DNA of 6,046 bases from Clostridiales bacterium (GCA_003518755.1 DOYA01000039.1:3260-9305); one strand, 5' to 3'; positions 1 to 5,945 are shown, counted from the first letter of the stretch. Program-made: numbers and translations. The notes: generated from the letters alone by a model not told the origin.

Positions 1-951
1 GGTATGGAGGAAGAAGAAACAAAGGAGAAGATTGCAGAGATAAATGCTAAAATACAAGAAGCACTTGCAAAACAACCGAATATACTTACTACAACAGATA
101 TAAAAATCTTAGAAAAGCAAATAGATGAGAAAACACAAAACTTAAGAAAATTAACAGATGTAAGTGTCATTTCAGAATATAAAAAAGAAATTGAGGAAAT
201 ACTAAATAAAGAAGCAAAAATTGCAGGATCTCAAAGCAAAAGTGGAGCTTATATTGGGCAACTTGCAAAAGAAAAAGAAGAATATGAAAATAAATTAACA
301 TCTGATTCAGAATATATACAAACTCCAATGGCAGGTGTTGTTTCTTACAGAGTTGATGGCCTTGAAGATGTACTTAGTGTAAATGATTTTAGCACAATAA
401 CAAAAGATTTTTTAGAAAATTTAGAACTAAAAACTGGAAAAATAGTTTCAACATCAAATGAATCTGGTAAAATAATTAACAACTTCAAGTGTTATATAGC
501 AACAATATTAGAAAGTGAAGCTGCAAACACTGCAGAAATTGGTAATAAAGTTAAAATAACATTATCTTCTGGAAACGAAATGAATGGGGAAATAAAATAT
601 ATAACTAAAGAGGATAAAGATGAGGTATTAGTAATAATTGAAATAAAACAGCTAACACAAGAATTGATAGAGCATAGAAAAATTTCACTTAACATTACTT
701 GGTGGAGTTCATCTGGATATAAAGTTCCAAACTCTAGTATATTAGAAGATGAAAAGGGATTAAAATATGTTGTTAAAAGAAATGCTGGAGAAGATAAAAA
801 AGTTATAGTTAAAGTTTTAAGAAAAAATGAAAAATACTCAATTATTGATATTTTTAAAGATGATGAATTAAATGAATTAGGAATAGAAGATGTTGATAAA
901 AATCAAAAAATCATGAAATATGATAATATTTTACTTTATCCAAGTAAGTAG
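1..951 (+). CDS. HlyD/membrane-fusion-type adaptor protein, C-terminal part (5'-truncated by window)
   Basis: The reading frame is already open at base 1 and runs to the TAG at 949-951. The ATG at 4 has no ribosome binding site in view and the protein starts inside a coiled coil, so the true start, with the usual single N-terminal membrane helix and first half of the lipoyl-like domain, probably lies upstream. Numbering from that ATG, residues 1-100 are a Glu/Lys-rich helical hairpin. Residues 104-125 (YIQTPMAGVVSYRVDGLEDV) look like the return strand of the lipoyl/beta-barrel region. Residues 160-230 are beta-rich, and 232-275 contain the SGYKVPNSSI-type stretch seen in the membrane-proximal domain of HlyD-like adaptors. 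In many Clostridia a gene of this type sits beside sepF and divIVA. A link to cell-envelope or division functions is inferred from that context; no transporter partner is visible here. The family call is fairly good, but the substrate is unknown. Confidence 0.72.
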   Translation, partial: GMEEEETKEKIAEINAKIQEALAKQPNILTTTDIKILEKQIDEKTQNLRKLTDVSVISEYKKEIEEILNKEAKIAGSQSKSGAYIGQLAKEKEEYENKLTSDSEYIQTPMAGVVSYRVDGLEDVLSVNDFSTITKDFLENLELKTGKIVSTSNESGKIINNFKCYIATILESEAANTAEIGNKVKITLSSGNEMNGEIKYITKEDKDEVLVIIEIKQLTQELIEHRKISLNITWWSSSGYKVPNSSILEDEKGLKYVVKRNAGEDKKVIVKVLRKNEKYSIIDIFKDDELNELGIEDVDKNQKIMKYDNILLYPSK

Positions 952-963
952 GTTAAATATATT

Positions 964-1019
964 TGAGGTCTGAGGTCGGACTTTGGATTTCCAACTTTCG
1001 ACTTTCAACCTCCTACCTC
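964..1019. repeat. GC-rich imperfect palindrome with tandem TGAGGTC heptamers
   Basis: Two adjacent copies of TGAGGTC (964-970 and 971-977) on the left face two ACCTC blocks (1008-1012 and 1015-1019) on the right. GAGGT 965-969 can pair with ACCTC 1015-1019, and GAGGT 972-976 with ACCTC 1008-1012, separated by a 2x2 internal loop. Inside, TTGG and CCAA flank ATTT, and ACTTTC recurs twice. The stretch is clearly richer in G and C than everything around it, which suggests a dispersed intergenic repeat rather than ordinary spacer. As RNA it would form a hairpin followed by a short T run at 1024-1028, so it could also terminate the upstream gene, though the uracil tract is weak and four bases away. 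Confidence 0.55.
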
Positions 1020-1085
1020 TCACTTTTTAAATATTACAATAATATTACAGCAATATTAAGATTATATTACATTTTTGATAAACTA

Positions 1086-1114
1086 TTGACAATTGGAAAA
1101 AAATATAAGATACT
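1086..1114 (+). promoter_or_regulatory. Candidate sigma-A promoter for sepF-divIVA
   Basis: A perfect -35 hexamer TTGACA lies at 1086-1091. A 17-bp spacer leads to GATACT at 1109-1114, which matches the -10 consensus at four of six positions. Transcription would begin near 1121, giving a leader of about 60 nt before the sepF start. The position downstream of the palindrome and just upstream of sepF fits a dedicated promoter for sepF-divIVA. The -10 is mediocre, and chance matches are common in DNA this AT-rich. Confidence 0.5.
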
Positions 1115-1181
1115 AAAAATGTATTTCAAAAGATGTGAGTTTCACATTAAGTTAGTAAGATAAAATTTAGGAGGAAATAAA

Positions 1182-1649
1182 ATGGCAAGTGCAATAATGA
1201 ACAAGGTATGGAATTTATTTGGAATGGATCAAGCAGAGGATGAGGAACTAGAAGAAGATGTATATGATTATGAATATGAAGAGCCTGTAGAGGAGAAAAA
1301 AAGCTTTATTAAAAGAAATAGTAAAGTAGTTGCTATGCCACAATCACAATCTGTTAGAATGGTTATATCTCAACCTACAAGTTTTGAACAATCAGAAGAA
1401 ATATGTGGATTTTTAAAAGAAAAAAAATCAGTAATAGTTAATTTAGAATATGTAAATAAAGATGTTGCTAGAAGAATAGTTGACTTTATTAGTGGTGGAG
1501 TATATTCTTTAGATGCTCATATTCAAAAAGTTTCTAATTCTATCTTTTTAATTGCACCTACAAATTATGAAATTACAAATGAAATGGCTAGAGAAGAAAT
1601 AAAAAACAAATTATCAGTTTCTTGGTTAAATAAAAATAGTATTAACTAA
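1182..1649 (+). CDS. sepF: Cell division protein SepF
   Basis: SepF is a cytoplasmic membrane anchor and bundler of FtsZ that acts at the division septum. The 155-residue length is normal for the family. Residues 1-14 (MASAIMNKVWNLFG) match the N-terminal amphipathic membrane-targeting helix. Residues 18-40 form a very acidic linker, and about 57-131 form the globular SepF domain, with hallmark stretches KKSVIVNLEYVNKDVARRIV, DFISGGVYSL and IFLIAPTNYE. The start is set by AGGAGG at 1169-1174, seven bases before the ATG; the second Met at residue 6 has no comparable site. divIVA follows after 15 bp, so the two are almost certainly co-transcribed, probably from the promoter at 1086-1114. I see no truncation or missing core motif. 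Confidence 0.95.
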   Translation: MASAIMNKVWNLFGMDQAEDEELEEDVYDYEYEEPVEEKKSFIKRNSKVVAMPQSQSVRMVISQPTSFEQSEEICGFLKEKKSVIVNLEYVNKDVARRIVDFISGGVYSLDAHIQKVSNSIFLIAPTNYEITNEMAREEIKNKLSVSWLNKNSIN

Positions 1650-1664
1650 AAGGAGGCATGTAAT

Positions 1665-2126
1665 ATGCTTACATCTTTAGATATTGAAAATAAAAAATTC
1701 AGTAAAAAAATCATGAACGGATATGATTCTGAAGAAGTTGATGATTTTCTAGATGAATTAGGAGTCGAATTTGCAAAAAAACAAAAAGAATTGACAGAGG
1801 CATTTAAAGAAATAGAAGATTTAAAAGCAAGTTTAGAACATTATAAAAATATAGAAGAAACTCTTCAAAATACTTTACTTATGGCACAATCAACAGCTGA
1901 AGAAGTGAAAAATGTTGCAAAACAAAAAGCTGATCAAATAATTGAAGATGCAAGAGCTTCTTCAACAAAAGAAGTTGCTTCATTAGATAATCAAATTATT
2001 ATGAAGAAAAAAGAATTAGAAGATGTTACAAAACAATTTGATATATATAAAGCAAAAATGGAATCACTTCTAATATCACAACTTGAATTAATAAAAGAAA
2101 TAAATAAAAACGAAGATGCAATCTAA
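1665..2126 (+). CDS. divIVA: DivIVA domain septum/pole-localising protein
   Basis: DivIVA proteins bind negatively curved membrane at septa and poles and recruit division or polarity partners. The 153-residue protein begins with the conserved domain: LDIENKKFSK at residues 5-14 and GYDSEEVDDFLDEL at 19-32. From about residue 33 to 145 it is continuous coiled coil rich in Glu, Lys and Ala, as expected. AGGAGG at 1651-1656 is placed eight bases before the ATG. The gene lies 15 bp behind sepF in the usual clostridial order. Relative to the common pattern F-K-K-x-x-R-G-Y, the crossing loop here reads FSKKIMNGY: one residue longer, with Asn where Arg is usual. This may alter membrane contact. The stop codon lies inside the stem of the following terminator. 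Confidence 0.93.
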   Translation: MLTSLDIENKKFSKKIMNGYDSEEVDDFLDELGVEFAKKQKELTEAFKEIEDLKASLEHYKNIEETLQNTLLMAQSTAEEVKNVAKQKADQIIEDARASSTKEVASLDNQIIMKKKELEDVTKQFDIYKAKMESLLISQLELIKEINKNEDAI

Positions 2127-2150
2127 GAAGCTTTCTTAGGTTGTTTTTTT
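2120..2150 (+). terminator. Intrinsic terminator overlapping the divIVA stop codon
   Basis: AATCTAAGAA (2120-2129) pairs with TTCTTAGGTT (2133-2142) around the loop GCT, giving ten base pairs including one G-U. A single G and seven T residues (2144-2150) follow. The left arm contains the divIVA TAA at 2124-2126, so ribosomes reaching the stop would cover the stem. It ends the sepF-divIVA unit and separates it from the cassette 35 bp further on. Confidence 0.85.
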
Positions 2151-2184
2151 AATAATGTGATTAAAGATTTAGAGGTTAAAAGAT

Positions 2185-5157
2185 ATGATAATTAAGCAAT
2201 TAGGGAAAATAGCTTATGAAAACAAACAAAATATAGAATCTAAAAGATTTAAAAGAAAAAGAATAACGGAAGAAATAGGAAATAGAGAAAAAGAAATTTC
2301 AAGGTTAGAAAAAAAAATAGAACAAAAAATAGATAGTATTGAAAACTGTAAAAATAAAATTGATAAAGAAATAATTCCAAGAATTAATTATATAAAAGAG
2401 CTATTACAGACAAGTGAAGAACAATTAACTAGATTGAAAGAATCATTGAATAATCAAGGATTATTAACTAGATTGAAAGAATCATTGAATAATCAAGGAT
2501 TTATTTCTCGACTTTTTAATTTTTTTTTAATGAAAAATACAAGCAACGAAATTAATAGTATGATTACAACAGCAAAAAATAATATTGACTTATTACAAAA
2601 TGAATTAAAACAGCTAGAAGATCAACAAGAAGCATTAACAACTACGATTGAGAGTTTAAAGAATGAAATAATAGATTTAGAAGCCCAAATAAAGGAAAAA
2701 CAAGATTTGAATTTAAATTATACAGAAGATTTAAAAAAACTTGAAACTGAAATTGGGGAAACAGAAACATTATCTAAATCTATAAAACAACCTAAAGCAG
2801 GCAGTAAAAAGTCATTTATGATTAATTATGGTATTAACTCTTTTAAAAACTTAACTGAAATTCTTGGACCATTAGTTATAGATGAAGAAGATTTAAAGTC
2901 TTTAAATAGTGATAATGATAGTAGAAATTATTTTTTTATTTTTAGACAAATAGACCCTAACAATCTGCAAAATAGTAATTTAGATGCCAGGTATTGTATA
3001 AATACCAAAACAATTAATCATAATGCATCGATGATGATAATAATGCCAATACAAAAGGATGGAATTTGGAGCGAAAATATAAAAGGATTTGATTCAGAAA
3101 CTATAATACTATCAAATACATTTGGCTATCCTGAAGGAACAGTGTGTTTAATACCAAAAGGAAAAAGAAAAGAAGTTAGGGAGCTATTCAAGAAAGATTC
3201 AAGATTTAAAAGAGTTGAACTAATTGAGTATGATGGTGACAAAGTTGGAGAATATCCTAGAGCTTTAGTAAAAATGGTAGAAGGAAATGATCCGGAAAAT
3301 TGGACTAAAGATATATTGAAAAAAAGATTTAAATTTCTTAAAGAAGTAAAAGAAAACTATTATGAAAATAAAGCTTTAAGTGACATGATAGATTTTCTTG
3401 AAAAATTAAAAAAATACAGATTTACTAAAATGTCAAGTTTTGTAGAAAATTTACTGTTTTTTGAGCAACAAATGCCAGAAGAATATTTAAGTATAGAAGA
3501 TATGTTTGAACAAGTGCTGAATTCAAAAAATGGAGATGTAAAACAAGCTCTAAAGTATTTGTCAAATGCACTTTCAGATGAAGAACTTGTTATATCACAA
3601 GAAGGAATCGAATTGTTTGATAGATATTTGACAGATAGTTCAAGCATTAATAAAAAAACTGCTGAATTAATAGATAATAATCCTGCGATTTCTAAAGAAT
3701 ACAGATACATTTTTGTAACTAATATAAATAGATTTTTAAAAGATAAAACATCATTATTTTTTGGTGATATGAGATTAAAAATTTTTTTAGAAATATTTGC
3801 GGTTGATAATAAAATATTAGATTTAAGAAGTGAAATAAGTCATAATGAAGAAAAACAAGGTTTGAGAAATTATATTAGTCGTCAAAAATTCGAAACTATA
3901 ATAGCACTAAAGGAAGAAACCGCTGAAATAGAAAAAGATATAATGCAAGCAAAAAATAGAAGGAGAAGAAGAAAGCCAAAAGATATAAAATCTGCAAGTA
4001 AAAGAAAAGAAAGTGTAGATATACCATTACTGTATGATAATCAATATATAGATCAATATAATAAATTAACAGAGACAATTAACGACATTTGTGAGAATTC
4101 TAAATTGACAGCAACAATTAATGGTGCTTTAAGAACTGCAACAGAAATCTTTGAAAAAACTATAGATGAAGAATATTTTAAAAAAACAACTGAAATTTCT
4201 ATACAATCTGGAAGAATACGTCTCAAGGATCCAGCTTCTAAAAAGACTATAAATATTCCGCTTAAAGGAAATGATATAAGTGGTAATAGATATCGTAGAC
4301 AAGGTGACGATAGAATTGTAACACTTGTTAGATTAATACATGTATGTAATAGATTAGCTCATTCATATAATCATATTTTTGAAGATAATGTTTATAAATT
4401 ATTTTATAGTGAAAAATATCCAGATACAGATGAAAAAACGATAAAGAATAGCAAAGAATTTAAAAATTTATCTAATGCAATCGAAGTATATTGTACTGCT
4501 TTACGAGCAATGAAAGATAATGAAAGAGAAAGCAATTCTTATGCATATTTAAAAACATTGAGAGATAATGTAGCTAGGGCTTTGAACAATGGAAAAGTCG
4601 AAAAAGAATTTGATGAAAACTACCTGGACTTTTTTAATCAAATTCTTGAATTAAAAAGTAGGAGTTACGAATTAAAGAATGATTTAATAAAATTTACTAC
4701 TACAAAGATGAAAGAAAGAAAGTATTCTTATGGAACAAAAAGAATAGCTAGAATAAAAGAAAATGGAAATGGAAAAGTTGAAGATGTACTTATTATTAAT
4801 TTACCAAATTATGGGCAGGTAGTATTTCATATTATTTCACAAGAGATATTAGATTTAATTGACCATGAATATGAATCAAATATACCTCTTATCAAAGAAG
4901 GATATGGTATTGACAGAAATCATCAAAGAAATACTGTTAATTCACCAATTTTAACTAGAGGGATAAGTGATGAATTGAAAAATAGAATAGAAAAAGATAC
5001 GTTATTAGTTGTTTTAGAACAAATAGTAAACACTGATGAACCATATGAAGAAAAAAAGAAAGATATTGCAAAGGTTCTATTAAGTTATGGAGAATCAATT
5101 GATAACATAGAATCAATTTTAAAAAGTTTTGACAATAAATATGGTAACCTAAGATAA
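2185..5157 (+). CDS. Large coiled-coil protein of unknown function with HEPN-like motif
   Basis: I do not recognise this 990-residue protein as a named family. Residues 25-105 and 120-200 are charged heptad-like helices that look like an antiparallel coiled coil, with a short hydrophobic tip (GFISRLFNFFLM, 105-116). Residues 205-370 look alpha/beta, and 375-545 are helical. Residues 550-590 form a second coil ending in a basic tract, RRRRRK, at 592-597. The C-terminal half contains VCNRLAHSYNHIF (720-732), where R723 and H730 give an R-x6-H spacing typical of HEPN folds. Residues 846-882 look beta-rich. No Walker A motif, zinc cluster, signal peptide or transmembrane helix is seen, so a cytoplasmic protein is likely. 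A perfect 39-bp tandem repeat duplicates 13 residues in the coil. AGAGG at 2171-2175 precedes the ATG by nine bases. The gene is probably co-transcribed with the small gene 28 bp downstream. A structural or anti-phage role is possible but only inferred. Confidence 0.88.
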   Translation: MIIKQLGKIAYENKQNIESKRFKRKRITEEIGNREKEISRLEKKIEQKIDSIENCKNKIDKEIIPRINYIKELLQTSEEQLTRLKESLNNQGLLTRLKESLNNQGFISRLFNFFLMKNTSNEINSMITTAKNNIDLLQNELKQLEDQQEALTTTIESLKNEIIDLEAQIKEKQDLNLNYTEDLKKLETEIGETETLSKSIKQPKAGSKKSFMINYGINSFKNLTEILGPLVIDEEDLKSLNSDNDSRNYFFIFRQIDPNNLQNSNLDARYCINTKTINHNASMMIIMPIQKDGIWSENIKGFDSETIILSNTFGYPEGTVCLIPKGKRKEVRELFKKDSRFKRVELIEYDGDKVGEYPRALVKMVEGNDPENWTKDILKKRFKFLKEVKENYYENKALSDMIDFLEKLKKYRFTKMSSFVENLLFFEQQMPEEYLSIEDMFEQVLNSKNGDVKQALKYLSNALSDEELVISQEGIELFDRYLTDSSSINKKTAELIDNNPAISKEYRYIFVTNINRFLKDKTSLFFGDMRLKIFLEIFAVDNKILDLRSEISHNEEKQGLRNYISRQKFETIIALKEETAEIEKDIMQAKNRRRRRKPKDIKSASKRKESVDIPLLYDNQYIDQYNKLTETINDICENSKLTATINGALRTATEIFEKTIDEEYFKKTTEISIQSGRIRLKDPASKKTINIPLKGNDISGNRYRRQGDDRIVTLVRLIHVCNRLAHSYNHIFEDNVYKLFYSEKYPDTDEKTIKNSKEFKNLSNAIEVYCTALRAMKDNERESNSYAYLKTLRDNVARALNNGKVEKEFDENYLDFFNQILELKSRSYELKNDLIKFTTTKMKERKYSYGTKRIARIKENGNGKVEDVLIINLPNYGQVVFHIISQEILDLIDHEYESNIPLIKEGYGIDRNHQRNTVNSPILTRGISDELKNRIEKDTLLVVLEQIVNTDEPYEEKKKDIAKVLLSYGESIDNIESILKSFDNKYGNLR
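2424..2501 (+). repeat. Perfect 39-bp in-frame tandem duplication
   Basis: Bases 2424-2462 are repeated exactly at 2463-2501, with mismatch on either side of the pair. The unit encodes 13 residues and yields the consecutive protein segments LTRLKESLNNQGL (81-93) and LTRLKESLNNQGF (94-106). Complete identity at the DNA level, including third codon positions, points to a recent slippage or unequal-crossover event inside the coiled-coil arm. Confidence 0.97.
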
Positions 5158-5185
5158 GAAAAAATGATTTTTTGGAGGAATAGAA

Positions 5186-5533
5186 ATGGAGTTTTGCCAA
5201 AGCATACGAAACACGCCTGAATTTAATTCTAAAATCAAAAAAATAGAAGAACTGGAAGATAGCCAACAATATAGAAAAGCGTTTGAAGCATTAATTATTT
5301 TTATACAAATGATAAATGCTTATATTATAAAAAATAAACTTCAAATAGAAAAAAATTTAAAAAATAGTTTTTTTAGTTTTATTGATATTTACAAAGAGAA
5401 TAAATTAGATAATTTATATAGATATATGCTAAGTATATTATCAATATATGAAGAATATCCAAGTGACTATATTGATTTAGATTTTCAAAAATTAAAAACA
5501 TATACAGATTTAATTGTAAATGAAGTATTTTAA
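5186..5533 (+). CDS. Small all-helical protein of unknown function, second gene of cassette
   Basis: This 115-residue protein matches no family I can name. It appears entirely helical. Residues 14-52 hold a long helix pair beginning EELEDSQQYRKAFEALIIFI, residues 55-70 form an aromatic-rich helix, and 74-112 contain further Tyr/Leu-rich helices (LDNLYRYMLSILSIYEEY). No signal peptide, metal site or clear DNA-binding helix-turn-helix is seen. A small helical bundle suggests a binding partner rather than an enzyme. GGAGG at 5174-5178, seven bases before the ATG, sets the start. Only 28 bp separate it from the 990-residue gene and no terminator lies between, so they are probably translated from one transcript. 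It could be a regulator, chaperone or antidote for the large protein; this is inference from gene pairing alone. Confidence 0.82.
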   Translation: MEFCQSIRNTPEFNSKIKKIEELEDSQQYRKAFEALIIFIQMINAYIIKNKLQIEKNLKNSFFSFIDIYKENKLDNLYRYMLSILSIYEEYPSDYIDLDFQKLKTYTDLIVNEVF

Positions 5534-5564
5534 TAAAAGCGATCATTTTTGCTGAAAAATCTCT

Positions 5565-5593
5565 AAAAGCTCTTGACATAAGAGCTTTTTTTT
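5565..5593 (+). terminator. Intrinsic terminator ending the cassette
   Basis: AAAAGCTCTT (5565-5574) pairs perfectly over ten bases with AAGAGCTTTT (5580-5589) around the five-base loop GACAT. A run of eight T residues covers 5586-5593. It lies 32 bp after the small gene's stop and closes the two-gene unit. The loop and 3' arm are also part of the promoter described for rpoB. Confidence 0.9.
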
Positions 5594-5601
5594 GATAGAA
5601 T
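5573..5601 (+). promoter_or_regulatory. Consensus sigma-A promoter for rpoB, embedded in terminator
   Basis: TTGACA at 5573-5578 is a perfect -35 box. Exactly 17 bases later TAGAAT (5596-5601) matches the -10 consensus at five of six positions. The predicted start is near 5608, which leaves a leader of about 338 nt before rpoB. The -35 box straddles the left arm and loop of the preceding terminator, and the T tract lies in the spacer. Confidence 0.75.
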
Positions 5602-5732
5602 ATTTCTATTATTAATTACACTAGCGATATTATGCGCTATAAGTATTTTAAAATCAATAATTATTTAAAAGGAAAAGAGGAATTAAACTTACAAGAAAAG
5701 CAAATATTTAAAAATTGAAAGCAGCAGTTTTT

Positions 5733-5874
5733 GAATATTTGTTTACTAGTTTTATCCGCAACATTGCTTTCATTGTATATGCTTTTTTCTCGACTAAAGC
5801 ACGAAAAAAGATATACAATGCCGCTGTTGCTACTCTACAAAGTAGGTGTAACAGTAAGTTGTAAATAAATATTC
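5733..5874 (+). ncRNA. Candidate structured RNA domain in rpoB leader
   Basis: GAATATTTGTTTAC (5733-5746) pairs with GTAAATAAATATTC (5861-5874) over 14 bases, with a single G-U. Inside, TTATCC (5752-5757) can pair with GGTGTAA (5845-5851) with one bulge. Two arms branch from there. GCAACA (5758-5763) pairs with TGTTGC (5825-5830) and leads into a long hairpin: CATTGTATAT 5771-5780 with ATATACAATG 5811-5820, then CTTTTTTC 5782-5789 with GAAAAAAG 5803-5810, one bulged G between them. A small hairpin TACT/AGTA (5831-5834, 5841-5844) forms the other arm. The nested, closed arrangement suggests a functional RNA or a palindromic inserted element. It matches no class I know. Confidence 0.55.
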
Positions 5875-5932
5875 TTGTAAAGTTTAAGAAGGACTTTTTC
5901 TCAAGATATATTATATTCTGCTAATTTTTTTT

Positions 5933-5940
5933 AGAGGTGA
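5933..5940 (+). promoter_or_regulatory. Ribosome binding site that fixes the rpoB TTG start
   Basis: AGAGGTGA is five bases upstream of TTG at 5946-5948. The first ATG nearby (5968-5970) is out of frame, and the in-frame ATG within FIEMPN falls inside the conserved N-terminal motif, so TTG is the only start that fits both the Shine-Dalgarno sequence and the protein family. Confidence 0.8.
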
Positions 5941-5945
5941 TTTTT

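Larger units (their letters stand above)
5602..5945 (+). promoter_or_regulatory. Long non-coding leader of rpoB
   Basis: No convincing gene lies between the promoter and rpoB. The 5' part holds a small hairpin, TAGCG 5622-5626 with CGCTA 5635-5639, then an A-rich, apparently unstructured stretch to about 5730. The structured domain at 5733-5874 follows. Next comes a hairpin of TCTTG 5873-5877 with CAAGA 5902-5906, enclosing AAAGT 5879-5883 with ACTTT 5893-5897. A T-rich run near 5925-5932 precedes the ribosome binding site. The last hairpin is about 18 bases from that T run, too far for a standard terminator. I recognise no known riboswitch, T-box or ribosomal-protein leader signature. Confidence 0.6.

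Noticed and set aside
963..1163. Open frame of 66 codons between the HlyD-like gene and sepF
   Set aside because: It runs through the GC-rich palindrome and the sepF promoter, lacks a ribosome binding site, and its protein has no recognisable composition or domain.
1658..1663. ATG directly followed by TAA between sepF and divIVA
   Set aside because: A start-stop pair two bases after AGGAGG is too close for initiation; that site is correctly spaced for the divIVA ATG at 1665.
2143..2169. Possible promoter for the cassette in the gap after divIVA (TAATAAT-like -10)
   Set aside because: No -35 box is found at a suitable distance, and TAATAAT-like words are expected by chance in this AT-rich gap.
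3360..3710. Antisense frame of 116 codons inside the large gene, and similar antisense frames at 492-695, 3896-4078, 4955-5269 and 5379-5579
   Set aside because: They oppose well-supported genes, have Ser/Phe/Leu-rich shadow compositions and no convincing ribosome binding sites.
2185..5157. SMC/Rad50-type ATPase identity for the large coiled-coil protein
   Set aside because: I see no Walker A, Walker B or ABC signature motif at either end.
5186..5533. HEPN or MNT-type antitoxin identity for the small protein
   Set aside because: It is helical, but no R-x4-6-H or nucleotidyltransferase motif is present, so naming it would be guesswork.
5779..5868. 29-codon ATG frame inside the rpoB leader, a possible leader peptide
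   Set aside because: No Shine-Dalgarno precedes it, and its start and most of its length lie inside the base-paired long hairpin.
5883..5917. Second promoter close to rpoB (TATATT with a weak TTTAAG -35)
   Set aside because: The -35 matches only three of six positions and the region is AT-rich; the upstream promoter at 5573-5601 is far stronger.
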